DNA of 57,724 nucleotides from CAYLQA01 sp964385695 (GTDB taxonomy: Bacteria; Desulfobacterota; Desulfobulbia; Desulfobulbales; Desulfurivibrionaceae), in contig CAYLQA010000019.1 in assembly GCA_964385695.1 (NCBI GenBank), forward strand, positions 1 through 57,724, in the 5' to 3' direction. Below are positions 33,661 through 43,100 of this stretch, piece by piece. The position numbers and the translations under genes are program-made. The notes under the pieces were generated by a model. That model was not told where the DNA came from. It searched no databases and was given only the letters and a program-made list of their open reading frames with translations. Position 1 is the stretch's first letter. Every line of letters starts with the position of its first letter.

Positions 33661-34719
33661 ATGGGGAAAAAAATAAAAGTATTATTGGTCGATGATTCAG
33701 CCGTTGTTCGGCAGACCTTAACTGATACTCTTGAAACCGACCCTTTGATTAAAATCATGGGTGCCGCACGAGACCCTTATGTGGCAGCGGATATAATTGC
33801 CAAAGAGGTGCCGGATGTCATCGTGCTTGATGTTGAGATGCCGCGCATGGACGGAATAACCTTTTTGCATAAGATCATGAGTCAGCATCCGATTCCGGTT
33901 GTTATGTGTTCGACCTTGACGGAAAAGGGAGCGGAGACAACATTGAAGGCCCTGGAATATGGTGCCATAGACATTATCCAGAAACCGAAGCTCGGGACCA
34001 AGAAATTTCTGGAAGAGTCCCGTATTCGCATCTGTGATGCCGTTAAGGCGGCAGCGCGGGTTCATGTAAAGCGTATTTCGGCAAAACCACGGCATATTGA
34101 AAAGAAACTCACCGCAGATGCGGTTCTGGCAGCCCCTACTAAAGCCATGGTCCAGACCACGGAACGGGTGATTGCGGTCGGTGCCTCTACTGGCGGAACC
34201 GAGGCCTTGCGTATCTTTTTGGAGGCATTGCCAGGCGATTGCTCGGGCATCGTGATAGTTCAGCATATGCCGGAAGGGTTTACCAAGGCATTTTCCGAAC
34301 GTTTGAACAGCATCTGTCGCATTCGGATTAAAGAGGCTCGGGACGGCGACTCTGTGTTGCGCGGCCAAGCCTTGATCGCTCCGGGAAATAAACATATGCT
34401 CTTGAAAAGGAGTGGAGCCCGCTATTATGTAGAAATAAAAGATGGCCCGCTTGTTTGTCGTCACCGGCCCTCGGTGGACGTATTGTTTCGCTCCACTGCG
34501 CGATATGCCGGAAAAAATGCCGTTGGAGTTATCATGACCGGTATGGGCGATGACGGCGCCCGCGGAATGCTGGAGATGAAAGAGGCCGGAGCCAATACCG
34601 TGGCCCAGGATGAGGCCAGTTGCGTGGTATTTGGTATGCCCAAAGAGGCCATTGCACTTGGCGGGGCCGAAAAGATTATGGGGCTTGAGCAGATCGCGTC
34701 CCATGTTGTTCGTTTATAA
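33661..34719 (+). CDS. cheB: Chemoreceptor methylesterase/response regulator CheB
   Basis: A 352-aa protein with an N-terminal receiver (Asp57 in VLDVEMPRMDG) and a C-terminal methylesterase. The catalytic set is Ser176 (GASTGG), His202 (VQHMPEGF) and Asp298 (GMGDDGA). When phosphorylated by CheA it removes receptor methyl groups, giving adaptation together with CheR. It starts 9 nt after cheD. Confidence 0.97.
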   Translation: MGKKIKVLLVDDSAVVRQTLTDTLETDPLIKIMGAARDPYVAADIIAKEVPDVIVLDVEMPRMDGITFLHKIMSQHPIPVVMCSTLTEKGAETTLKALEYGAIDIIQKPKLGTKKFLEESRIRICDAVKAAARVHVKRISAKPRHIEKKLTADAVLAAPTKAMVQTTERVIAVGASTGGTEALRIFLEALPGDCSGIVIVQHMPEGFTKAFSERLNSICRIRIKEARDGDSVLRGQALIAPGNKHMLLKRSGARYYVEIKDGPLVCRHRPSVDVLFRSTARYAGKNAVGVIMTGMGDDGARGMLEMKEAGANTVAQDEASCVVFGMPKEAIALGGAEKIMGLEQIASHVVRL

Positions 34720-34841
34720 ACATTTGATTCTGAAAAGTGGAATCTGTACAATACATATTTAATACGGAAAATTTCTTGAAGATGAACGCTTTGAGTGGAT
34801 GAAGCGGTCGTCTCAATGTAATGAAAGCGATAGGGAGAAAT

Positions 34842-36428
34842 ATGGATCTCTTAAACGATTTTGCCCAAAAAGATATGATCGAGCAGATCACCATTTTGGA
34901 TGAGATTAAAGAAGGGAGTAAGGCGGAGGCAATCCCCGCCCTGTTGGATCTTTATGCCAACCCCTTAGGTGATCAGGCGGTGGACGAAATGGTTTACCAT
35001 ACCCTCTTTGATCTTATGGCGGATCAGGAGCGGGATATCATTGCCGGTTTTTCACATGTATCTGAGGATGTACAGCTTCTCTGTGTTCGCAGGGCGGCCG
35101 ATAGTGGTTCCGACGGAGTGAAAGCTGCCTTGGTCGATCTGCTTGCGAAAAAGGCAAGTCACGAACATGCCTCGGAGATTATACGGGCTCTGGCAGTCTA
35201 TAAAGATCCTGGCTTGGTCGACACCTTGTTGCCGTTTTTAAAGCATGATGATTATGCCGTTGTTGCCTGGGCTATGCGTGTTCTTGCGGAAATTCACGAC
35301 GAAAAGGTTCGTGATGCCCTCAAGGAAATGATTACCACCAGTAAAGAGGTGCAGGGAGCCGCTGCAGGCTGCGATCTCAGGACAGCCTTAGCCGTTGAAA
35401 ATCTCGCTTCTTTTAATGACGCGGAAACCACTGACTTTATCATCGGTTATATCCATCACTCAAATCCCTCCTTTCGCCGGGTTGTCATCACCTCCTTGGC
35501 CTCAATCGGTGAAGGTGTTCTGGCTCCACTTACCAAGTGCCTTGAGAGCGGGGACAAGGATGAAAAGATCATGGCCGCCAACATCATCGGTATGACCGGC
35601 CACAAAAAAGGAGCGGATCTGCTCGTTGAGATGCTGGAAAGCGCCGATGACTCGAACCTGAAGTTTGCCATTTACGAGGCCCTTGGTCGTATCACCTCCA
35701 TGAAGAGCATCGTAGGCCTGAACGACGGTTTGGCAGAGCAGGAAGAACTCGTGCTGATTGCAGTGACAACTAGCCTGGATCATCTTTGTAACCCTGGTGT
35801 TGTGAACGCTCTGAACAACTGTGTCGGCAAAGGCGATGAGCAGAGCAAACGAGTGTTGGGCGCTATCATCACTTCCCATGCCCGCAACCTTTTTGCCGCC
35901 ATGTACAAGGATGGCACCCATGCCGATACCCTCATTCAAAGCATCAAATCCTCTGGTGACAAAGAGGCTGTGGGAGCATTTAGAGCCGAGCTTGAAAAAA
36001 TAGAGGGAGACAGTGTCGCCGCAGATCTTGAGAAGCTGAGCCTTGAGGACACCGGGGTATCTGAGAAACGCATTTTGGCGGCTGATGACTCCAAGGCAAT
36101 GCTCTTCTTTTATAAAGGTGTGGCAGCGGATATGGGAGTCGATCTCGTTACCGTTGAAGACGGCAAGAAGGCATTTGACTACATGCAGATCGATAGTGAA
36201 TTTGATCTGATTATCACTGATATGAATATGCCCAACATGGATGGCATCGAGTTGACCCGCGAGATCAGAAAGCGTGATGAGTGGGGAAGTATGCCGATTT
36301 TGATGGCAACGACCGAATCGGAAAAGACTCAGTCAGATATTGCGAGAGAGGCGGGCGTAAATGACTTTATCACCAAGCCCTTCAGTAAGGAAGATTTTCG
36401 AGCCAAGATCGAACAGATGTTCAGTTGA
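34842..36428 (+). CDS. HEAT-repeat protein with C-terminal CheY-like receiver
   Basis: A 528-aa cytoplasmic protein, last in the che operon. About 380 residues of alpha-helical HEAT-like repeats (for example LVDTLLPFLKHDDYAVVAWA and GADLLVEMLESADDSNLKFA) lead to a receiver domain (about 405-528). The receiver has the acidic pair AADD, phosphoacceptor Asp460 (ITDMNMPNMDG), the switch Thr (MATTE) and the Lys of ITKPF. All catalytic receiver residues are present, so it should accept phosphate from CheA. ATG 34842 has AGGGAG four nt upstream; an earlier in-frame ATG lacks one. No DNA-binding or enzymatic output domain is visible, so the HEAT part probably binds a partner. Confidence 0.9.
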   Translation: MDLLNDFAQKDMIEQITILDEIKEGSKAEAIPALLDLYANPLGDQAVDEMVYHTLFDLMADQERDIIAGFSHVSEDVQLLCVRRAADSGSDGVKAALVDLLAKKASHEHASEIIRALAVYKDPGLVDTLLPFLKHDDYAVVAWAMRVLAEIHDEKVRDALKEMITTSKEVQGAAAGCDLRTALAVENLASFNDAETTDFIIGYIHHSNPSFRRVVITSLASIGEGVLAPLTKCLESGDKDEKIMAANIIGMTGHKKGADLLVEMLESADDSNLKFAIYEALGRITSMKSIVGLNDGLAEQEELVLIAVTTSLDHLCNPGVVNALNNCVGKGDEQSKRVLGAIITSHARNLFAAMYKDGTHADTLIQSIKSSGDKEAVGAFRAELEKIEGDSVAADLEKLSLEDTGVSEKRILAADDSKAMLFFYKGVAADMGVDLVTVEDGKKAFDYMQIDSEFDLIITDMNMPNMDGIELTREIRKRDEWGSMPILMATTESEKTQSDIAREAGVNDFITKPFSKEDFRAKIEQMFS

Positions 36429-36456
36429 AATTTAATCTGGAAATAAAGAGTCTGTA

Positions 36457-36485
36457 AAAGCCCGCGAATTCAGCGGGCTTTTTTT
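36457..36485 (+). terminator. Rho-independent terminator ending the che operon
   Basis: AAAAGCCCGC and GCGGGCTTTT form a perfect 10-bp stem (36457-36466 and 36474-36483) with a GAATTCA loop and a T-run. It lies 29 nt after the HEAT-REC stop. Confidence 0.95.
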
Positions 36486-36548
36486 GTGCAGCGTCTAGCC
36501 CGGCAGCTCAAGCCCTGAGAGCGAGTTTTTTACGATCCGCCCCAAAGT

Positions 36549-37901
36549 CTACTTATATGGTTTTCTAGTATAGACATAGGCAAGCCAGATGCTGCCAGGC
36601 ACTAAAAAGATGAGAGCAAGCCTCTGGCAAATGACACGAGGATCAATACCCTCGGCCAAGGCGGCGCCAGTAAAATAGGTGGACAGGCTGAGAATGAAGG
36701 TGAGCAAAGCCATTTCCGCAGCAAAGACACGGCCTCGGAACTCATTGGGCACTGAGTGTTGCAAAAGATTGGTGCTGAACACCCACTGAATGGAGCCGCC
36801 AATATGCCCAACCAGGACTAGAGGTGCGGCCCAGAGCATTGTCTGCGCCTGGCTGAAAAGGATGTAGCTTGCTGAGGAGATAAAAAAGGAAAAGCCGATT
36901 GCCCGGTACATCCCCGGCTTGGTTTCGCCAAGTATACGCCAGGCCAAGATAGGGCCGAGCGCTGCTCCCACCCCTCGAAAACTGTAGAGTATTCCGCTGC
37001 CACCTCCTTCACCCCCGGGAATGGTAAAGACCTGTTCGCCGAACACCGTGAGCAAAACCAGTATTCCCCCGGATAGGGCCCAGCCGCTTTTTACCAGCAG
37101 CACGGAGCCTATCTTTGGGTTTGCCGCGACATAGCGGGTGCCCTCTTTCAGGTCGTTATAGCCGAGATAATCTTTCCAGCCGACATGGTTACGTTTTTTT
37201 ATGTGACTGGTTGATAGACTGACGCGACTGATCATGGAGGCGGAGATCAAAAAAGTCAGGGCATCAAGTACGATTGCCGTTTGCCAACCGAACCAGGCTG
37301 AGACAAAGCCGCCCAGGGCAGCCCCTACGGCAAGCATCATCGACCAGGTGGCGCCACTCAAGGCATTGGCCAGGTTCAACTCATCTTTTTCGCATAGTTG
37401 CGGAACCGAGGCCCGGCGGGCGGGATCATAAAAAGTCCAGATCGATTCCTGCACCAGGGCCAGGGCATAGACCAGCCAGACCTGATGTGCCTCACGGACA
37501 AAAAGAAATCCCAAAACAATGAGTGCCCGGGAAAGATCGCTCACGATCATGATGGTCTTTCTGGAAAAACGGTCTGCTATGACTCCTGCAGCAGGGCCAA
37601 GAAAGCTGGTGGGAATAAATTTGGCAATGAGAAACCAGCTTACTGCATGGCCGGATCCGGTGAGTTTGGTGAGCAGGACGAATATGGCAATATAATTAAA
37701 CCAGTTGCCCAACTGGCTGATAATACCGGAGAGCCAGAAAAGGCGGTAGGGGGCGTTTCTGGAAAGGAATATTACATAGGAACGCCAATGGTGAACCGCA
37801 AGGTAGGGCCGGTCTTCTTTGTTGGCTGGAGTCGGGGTGGTTGTCCGCATATGATTATATGTTTCATAAGTGTTCCGGCCTGTCAACATGGGAGGCCGCA
37901 A
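36549..37901 (-). CDS. MFS transporter
   Basis: A 450-aa inner-membrane protein of the major facilitator superfamily with about 12 hydrophobic helices starting near residue 55. The cytoplasmic signature after helix 2 is GVIADRFSRKTIMIVSDLSRA, a variant of the MFS loop 2-3 motif, and NEFRGRVFAAEMA matches the second-half loop of the DHA3/enterobactin-exporter-like group. That group exports drugs or siderophores, but the substrate here is unknown. The start could also be ATG 37850; no ribosome-binding site decides it. It diverges from fbp. Confidence 0.88.
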   Translation of the reverse strand: MRPPMLTGRNTYETYNHMRTTTPTPANKEDRPYLAVHHWRSYVIFLSRNAPYRLFWLSGIISQLGNWFNYIAIFVLLTKLTGSGHAVSWFLIAKFIPTSFLGPAAGVIADRFSRKTIMIVSDLSRALIVLGFLFVREAHQVWLVYALALVQESIWTFYDPARRASVPQLCEKDELNLANALSGATWSMMLAVGAALGGFVSAWFGWQTAIVLDALTFLISASMISRVSLSTSHIKKRNHVGWKDYLGYNDLKEGTRYVAANPKIGSVLLVKSGWALSGGILVLLTVFGEQVFTIPGGEGGGSGILYSFRGVGAALGPILAWRILGETKPGMYRAIGFSFFISSASYILFSQAQTMLWAAPLVLVGHIGGSIQWVFSTNLLQHSVPNEFRGRVFAAEMALLTFILSLSTYFTGAALAEGIDPRVICQRLALIFLVPGSIWLAYVYTRKPYK

Positions 37902-38032
37902 CGAGTTGAAAATTAAGCAAATTTGTTTGACCTATCAGGCTTTCTCTCTTACTATCTACAAAGTTTTTAAAAACCGTTAAGCCAGCTTCTCTTGTGGTTC
38001 TTTCCCGAGGAGAAGTTGATAAAGGAGTGAAG

Positions 38033-39058
38033 ATGAGTAATAAGCCCCTCGGTATTACAGTAAGCCGCCATATCATGGACAGTCAGCGCTTGCACCCCGA
38101 AGCGACAGGGGAACTTTCCGGCCTGTTGAATGAGTTGATCGTTGCCGCAAAGACCATTTCCGCCGAGGTCAATATGGCCGGGCTTGCCGATATTCTCGGC
38201 ATGAGCGGCAAGACCAATATCCAGGGCGAGAATGTCCAGAAGCTTGATGAGTTTTCCAACAACACCATCAAGCGGCGCATGGCCCGCTGCGGTTATATCT
38301 GTGCCATGACCTCGGAAGAGGAGGCAGATGCCATTCCGGTCACCGAGGGCTGCGAGGGCAAGTATACCTTGGCCTTTGACCCCTTGGACGGATCATCCAA
38401 CATTGATGTGAACGTGAACATCGGCACAATTTTTTCCATCCACCGCAGGCTCTCTCCGCTGGATTCATGTTCCGGGGATGAGAACGACCTTCTGCAAAAG
38501 GGCAGCGTGCAGGTTGCGGCCGGTTATATTATTTACGGCTCCAGCACCATGATGGTTTTCACCACCGGCGAGGGGGTGCATGGTTTTACCCTGGACCCCA
38601 GTGTGGGTGAGTTTTATCTCTCCCACCCGAACATCAGGATTCCGGAAAAGAGCAAATATTACAGCATCAACGAAGGCAACTCTCTGTACTGGCTTGATGG
38701 AGTAACGGAGTATATCAATTACCTGAAGGAAGAAGATAAGGCAAGCGGTCGGCCATACAGTTCCCGCTACATCGGCTCGTTGGTTGCCGATTTTCACCGG
38801 AACATCATTGCCGGTGGAATTTTCCTCTATCCGAGGGACAAAAGAAACCCGGCCAAACCCAATGGCAAGTTACGCCTTCTCTATGAGGCGGCTCCCCTGG
38901 CCTTTCTTGCCGAGCAGGCAGGTGGCCGGGCTGTTACCGACGATGGCCGCAATATTTCCGATATTCAGCCTTCTGAACTGCATGAACGAGTGCCACTGAT
39001 TATCGGCAGCAAGCACGACGTGGAAAAGTTTGAGGAGTTTGCGGGAGTAAGGAAATAG
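38033..39058 (+). CDS. fbp: Fructose-1,6-bisphosphatase class I
   Basis: A 341-aa gluconeogenic enzyme that hydrolyses fructose 1,6-bisphosphate to fructose 6-phosphate. The metal-binding motif FDPLDGSSNIDVNVNIGTIF, TSEEEAD upstream and the substrate region SRYIGSLVADFHR with LYEAAPLAFLAEQAGG are all present. ATG 38033 has AAAGGAG six nt before it and is preferred to an earlier in-frame start. In a sulfate-reducer-like organism it would serve biosynthesis from C2/C3 compounds. Confidence 0.97.
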   Translation: MSNKPLGITVSRHIMDSQRLHPEATGELSGLLNELIVAAKTISAEVNMAGLADILGMSGKTNIQGENVQKLDEFSNNTIKRRMARCGYICAMTSEEEADAIPVTEGCEGKYTLAFDPLDGSSNIDVNVNIGTIFSIHRRLSPLDSCSGDENDLLQKGSVQVAAGYIIYGSSTMMVFTTGEGVHGFTLDPSVGEFYLSHPNIRIPEKSKYYSINEGNSLYWLDGVTEYINYLKEEDKASGRPYSSRYIGSLVADFHRNIIAGGIFLYPRDKRNPAKPNGKLRLLYEAAPLAFLAEQAGGRAVTDDGRNISDIQPSELHERVPLIIGSKHDVEKFEEFAGVRK

Positions 39059-39146
39059 GAGCGAAAGCTCTGCGGCTGCGGCAGGATTAAGGAAGAATAC
39101 TTTCCCTTAATCCTGCGCAGTATGATTTGAAACGGAACGTTCGTTC

Positions 39147-40817
39147 TTATTTGTTCTTTTTGGCCCAACTGTCGCGCAGGGTGACTGTGCGATTGAAGAC
39201 CAACTTTTCCGGGCCGGAATCTTTATTATCGATACAGAAATAGCCCTGGCGTTCAAACTGGCAGAAACTTTCAGGTTCGCTGTTGGCCAGGCTCGGTTCC
39301 ACCAGGCAATTGTTCAGGGTGACCAGTGAATCAGGGTTGAGGCTGGCGGTGAGGTCATCACCGCTGTCCGGGCTTTCTTCCGTGAAAAGCCGGTCATACA
39401 GGCGTACTTCGGCCGGCAGCGCATGCTGGGCTGAGACCCAGTGGATGGTTCCCTTTACCTTGCGGCCATCCGGGGCGTTGCCGCCCAGGGTCTCCGGGTC
39501 ATAGGTGCACCTGAGCTCCACGACCTGGCCGTTTTCATCCTTGATGATTTCCTGGCAGGTAATGAAGTAGGCATAACGCAACCGTACCTCCCGCCCTGGT
39601 CCGAGGCGGAAGAATTTTTTCGGCGGCTCCTCCATGAAATCATCCTGCTCCACATAGATCTCCCTGGAAAAGGGAACCTTTCTGGTGCCCATCTCCGGGT
39701 TTTGCGGATGGTTTTGGGCCGTAAGCTCTTCTACCTGACCCTCGGGGTAGTTTGTGATAACCACCTTCAGCGGCTTTAAGACCCCCATCACCCGAGGGGC
39801 TTTTTCGTTTAAGTCGTCACGCACGCAATGCTCCAGCAGGGCAACGTCTACAACGCTGTCCTTCTTAGCAACGCCGATCCTCTCGCAAAAGTTCCTCAGC
39901 GCAACCGCAGGAAATCCCCGGCGCCGGATGCCGGAAAGGGTGGGCATTCGCGGATCATCCCAGCCATTAACATGGCCCTCATCCACCAGTTGCCGCAGCT
40001 TGCGCTTGCTGACCACGGTGTAGCTCAGGTTCAGTCGGGCAAATTCGATTTGCCTTGGGTGGCAGGGAACGGGCAGGTTGTCCAAGGTCCAGTCGTAAAG
40101 GGGGCGGTGGTCCTCAAACTCCAAGGTGCACAGCGAGTGGGTAATATCCTCAAGGGCATCGGAGATGGGGTGGGTGTAATCATACATCGGGTAAATACAC
40201 CATTTGTCACCGGTGCGGTGATGCGTGGCCCGAAGGATGCGATAGAGGACTGGATCACGCATATTGATGTTACCGGAACTCATATCGATCTTGGCCCGCA
40301 AAACCCGGGTGCCGTCAGGGAATTCACCATCACGCATCCGTCTAAACAGGTCCAGATTTTCTTCAGGGCTCCTGTTGCGGTATGGGCTTTCTTTACCGGG
40401 TTCGGTAAGGGTGCCGCGGTATTCACGCATCTCTTCCGGCGTGAGGTCACAGACAAAGGCCTTGCCCTCTTCGATCAGGTGCTCGGCGTATTCGTAAAGC
40501 TGGTCAAAATAATCGGACGCGTAATACAGGTGCTCGTTCCAGTCAAAGCCAAGCCAGCTGACATCGGCCTGGATGGAATCCACATACTCCTGCTCTTCCT
40601 TGCTCGGGTTGGTGTCGTCAAAACGCAGGTGGCAGCGCGCGCCCTCATTTTCAACGCTGATTCCGAAGTTGAGGCAGATGGACTTTGCATGACCAATATG
40701 CAAATAGCCATTAGGCTCGGGCGGAAAGCGGGTGATAATCTTCGTGTGTTTGCCGCTTTGCAAATCATCGTCGATGATGGTGCGGATAAAGTCTTTTGAA
40801 GGGGTGTCGTCGCTCAT
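39147..40817 (-). CDS. glnS: Glutaminyl-tRNA synthetase
   Basis: A class I aminoacyl-tRNA synthetase that charges tRNA-Gln directly. The 556-aa protein starts MSDDTPSKDFI, has the HIGH-type motif in GYLHIGHAKS and the second motif VVSKRKL (KMSKS-like), and has the two C-terminal anticodon-binding barrels. An upstream in-frame ATG at 40886 is inside the heptamer repeat and is not a likely start. gltX lies upstream. Together with GltX it points to both Gln and Glu direct charging. Confidence 0.97.
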   Translation of the reverse strand: MSDDTPSKDFIRTIIDDDLQSGKHTKIITRFPPEPNGYLHIGHAKSICLNFGISVENEGARCHLRFDDTNPSKEEQEYVDSIQADVSWLGFDWNEHLYYASDYFDQLYEYAEHLIEEGKAFVCDLTPEEMREYRGTLTEPGKESPYRNRSPEENLDLFRRMRDGEFPDGTRVLRAKIDMSSGNINMRDPVLYRILRATHHRTGDKWCIYPMYDYTHPISDALEDITHSLCTLEFEDHRPLYDWTLDNLPVPCHPRQIEFARLNLSYTVVSKRKLRQLVDEGHVNGWDDPRMPTLSGIRRRGFPAVALRNFCERIGVAKKDSVVDVALLEHCVRDDLNEKAPRVMGVLKPLKVVITNYPEGQVEELTAQNHPQNPEMGTRKVPFSREIYVEQDDFMEEPPKKFFRLGPGREVRLRYAYFITCQEIIKDENGQVVELRCTYDPETLGGNAPDGRKVKGTIHWVSAQHALPAEVRLYDRLFTEESPDSGDDLTASLNPDSLVTLNNCLVEPSLANSEPESFCQFERQGYFCIDNKDSGPEKLVFNRTVTLRDSWAKKNK

Positions 40818-40865
40818 AAAATACTCAGTTAGTTTAGGCTCGTTTGACTTTTTTATAATCTGTTC

Positions 40866-40944
40866 GTGACAAGTGACAAGTGACAAGTGACAAGTGCGAA
40901 AAAAAGCTCGTCACTATTTACTTGTCACTCGGAGTCTCACTCCG
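40866..40944. repeat. Heptamer tandem repeat GTGACAA with inverted copies
   Basis: Four exact GTGACAA units (40866-40893), then inverted copies CGTCAC (40909-40914) and TTGTCAC (40922-40928). A short hairpin CGGAGT-CTC-ACTCCG (40930-40944) follows. It fills the spacer between gltX and glnS and resembles the array at 11792-11840. Confidence 0.75.
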
Positions 40945-40956
40945 TTCTCTTACCTG

Positions 40957-42435
40957 TTACTCAAAGTATTTTGCCACATCCTTGAGGCGGGAGACAACCC
41001 GCTCTTTGCCCATGAGTTCAAAGATCTCAAACATGCTCGGTCCTTTGATCTGCCCGGTGATGACGGCACGGGAGGCGTTTACCGGAATACCGACCTTTAT
41101 TTCTTTTTCCTCGGCAAAATCACGGGCAACCTGCTCGGCGGTCTCTTTGTTGAATTCGGCAAGTGTTGCAAAACGATCGGCCAGTTCAGGCAGCCATTCC
41201 TTCAGGTCCGGATGCTTTTTGACGTTTTTCTTAAGCGCTTTGGGGTCCATGGCAAAGTCATCGGCAAAATAGGCCCGACCCAGGCTGGCAAAATCCTTCA
41301 GCGTATGGAAGCGTTCCCTGGTCATATCAAGCACCGTGTGGAACCACTCTTTTTTCTCGCCATCATAGGCAGCATCCCAGATGCCTTCGGCCTCAAACTC
41401 TTTTTTCACCAGCCCGGCGAGCTCTTCGACGGGCATACTCCGCAGGTAATGGGCATTGGTATTGATAGCCTTGGGGTCTGTGAAGAACTTCGGATCATCC
41501 TTTTTGTGGTTAAAGATGGAGCTGGATTTGTTGATGCGTTCCAGGGTAAAGGCCTCAAGCAATTCTTCTTTGGAGAAAATCTCCCTATCGTCACCGGGTG
41601 ACCAGCCGAGCAGAACCAAAAAGTTCACCAAGGCCCAGGGCAAGAAGCCGTTCTTCTTGTAAAACTGAACGGCAACGATCTCACCGTGGCTGCGTTTAGA
41701 GATCTTGGCTCCCTTGAGATCCATGGTCAGCGGCATGTGGGCGAAAACCGGCACCGGTGCGCCCAGCGCCTCATACAGCAGGATCTGGCGGTTGGTGTTG
41801 TCTTTATGGTCTTGACCGCGGACGATATGGCTGATGCGGTCACGGATATCGTCCACGACATTGCACAACAGATAGAGGGGCTTGCCGTTGGAGCGGACGA
41901 TGACAAAATCGGCAATCTCGCTGTAGGCCTGCTCAATGCGGCCCAAAACCTTGTCGTCGTAGCCAACGGAACCTTCCTGCTCCGGCACCTTGAAGCGGAC
42001 CACAGCAGGAACACCGGCAGCTTCTTTAGCCGCTATCTCATCAGGGCTTAGGTTGCGGCAGGTGCCGTCATACTTCACATCCTGCTTTGCCGCCAATGCC
42101 TGTTCCCTTTTCGCATCAAGCTCTTCCTTGGTGCAGAAACATTTGTAGGCATGGCCTTCTGCCAGGAGCCGATTTGCTGCTGCAACATGCTCGTCGGAAA
42201 AATCTGTCTGAAAATAGGGGCCTTCGTCCCAGTCGATTCCCAGCCATTCAAGCCCTTCGAGAATACCCTCGATGGACTCTTGGGTGGAGCGCTCGGCATC
42301 GGTATCCTCGATGCGGAGGATGAGTTTGCCCCCATGCTTTTTGGCATAGAGCCAGTTGTAAATTGCAGTGCGGGCGCCACCGATGTGCAAATAGCCGGTG
42401 GGACTGGGAGGGAAGCGTAAGCGAACTTCAGACAT
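40957..42435 (-). CDS. gltX: Glutamyl-tRNA synthetase
   Basis: A 492-aa class I synthetase charging tRNA-Glu. The HIGH motif appears in PSPTGYLHIGGART and the KMSKS-type motif in KISKRSHG. The start ATG at 42435 has AAAGGAG six nt upstream. The C-terminal anticodon-binding domain is intact (to YFE). It lies upstream of glnS with a repeat array between them. Confidence 0.97.
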   Translation of the reverse strand: MSEVRLRFPPSPTGYLHIGGARTAIYNWLYAKKHGGKLILRIEDTDAERSTQESIEGILEGLEWLGIDWDEGPYFQTDFSDEHVAAANRLLAEGHAYKCFCTKEELDAKREQALAAKQDVKYDGTCRNLSPDEIAAKEAAGVPAVVRFKVPEQEGSVGYDDKVLGRIEQAYSEIADFVIVRSNGKPLYLLCNVVDDIRDRISHIVRGQDHKDNTNRQILLYEALGAPVPVFAHMPLTMDLKGAKISKRSHGEIVAVQFYKKNGFLPWALVNFLVLLGWSPGDDREIFSKEELLEAFTLERINKSSSIFNHKKDDPKFFTDPKAINTNAHYLRSMPVEELAGLVKKEFEAEGIWDAAYDGEKKEWFHTVLDMTRERFHTLKDFASLGRAYFADDFAMDPKALKKNVKKHPDLKEWLPELADRFATLAEFNKETAEQVARDFAEEKEIKVGIPVNASRAVITGQIKGPSMFEIFELMGKERVVSRLKDVAKYFE

Positions 42436-42746
42436 GGATTTCTCCTTTGTGGATATTTCATGCCGTAAAACGAAAAGAGTCGCGCTTTCGGCAGAATAAG
42501 TAACCTATATTAAAGATTGCTTTTATAAATTGTTTTGCCTGGATCTTCAATAGGATGTTCGTGAAATAAAAAAGATTATGCCGATTTCGGTTCAGGACAC
42601 GTGCAATTTATCCAGGTCGAGATATTGATTTAATTTTTCTCGGCATTATACTATGATATTAACGTATGATCGCGCTGTTAGCCCATGGTGGTTGTATAGG
42701 ACAATCCCTGGCGCAGCAAAATCCTCTGTAAAAGAGGAGGGGTATC
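42436..42746. other. Divergent promoter region gltX / small disordered protein
   Basis: A 311-bp spacer. A promoter for the small gene is present at 42625-42652. The leader of about 85 nt contains CCTCT-GTAAA-AGAGG (42723-42737), a hairpin that overlaps the AGGAGGGG ribosome-binding site. The gltX side shows only its own ribosome-binding site and no clear promoter. Confidence 0.45.
42625..42652 (+). promoter_or_regulatory. Sigma-70-type promoter of the small disordered-protein gene
   Basis: TTGATT (42625-42630), a 16-bp spacer and TATACT (42647-42652), about 95 nt upstream of the start codon. Confidence 0.65.
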
Positions 42747-43079
42747 ATGGTTCTTGATCCGAGCACAATCTCCGCGCAACCCAACATTCGTACAGAACGC
42801 CCTGAGCCGATTAATACCGGCGTCGAACAAACCAACAGGGCCCGTCCCGAACGGCCAGAGGCAGGGCAGACCAGCGAGGTCAGTCCGGATGTGGTGAACA
42901 ATGTCTCTGCCGCTGCCCTCGAAGCATCCAGAGCAGCGACTCAGGCACCACAACCTGCCGATGACACCCCCACAGAGGATGCTGTTCGTGCTTCGGAAAG
43001 GAGGGTCGAGCAAAGGCCGCCGGAGCCTCCCCCTGAGCCGCCTGAGCAAGACCGCGGCCGAATAGACGTTGTTGTGTGA
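42747..43079 (+). CDS. Small disordered Pro/Glu-rich protein
   Basis: A 110-aa protein of unknown function. It begins MVLDPSTISAQPN and is rich in Pro, Glu, Arg and Ala throughout, with PPEPPPEPPEQ near the end and a DVVV tail. It has no signal peptide, membrane helix or cysteine and is likely unfolded. Evidence that it is real: a very strong ribosome-binding site (AGGAGGGG), a promoter and its own terminator. I do not recognise a family. Confidence 0.75.
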   Translation: MVLDPSTISAQPNIRTERPEPINTGVEQTNRARPERPEAGQTSEVSPDVVNNVSAAALEASRAATQAPQPADDTPTEDAVRASERRVEQRPPEPPPEPPEQDRGRIDVVV

Positions 43080-43100
43080 GATTTTTCCTGATAAACGCTA

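Noticed and set aside
33718..34704. Long minus-strand open frame (328 codons) opposite cheB
   Set aside because: cheB on the plus strand is complete with all catalytic residues; the opposite frame has no domain and no ribosome-binding site. Similar shadow frames lie opposite glnS (39828-40799) and accC (16145-17002).
40866..40928. Tandem heptamers as a CRISPR-like array
   Set aside because: Units are 7 bp and contiguous with no spacers, and there are no cas genes.
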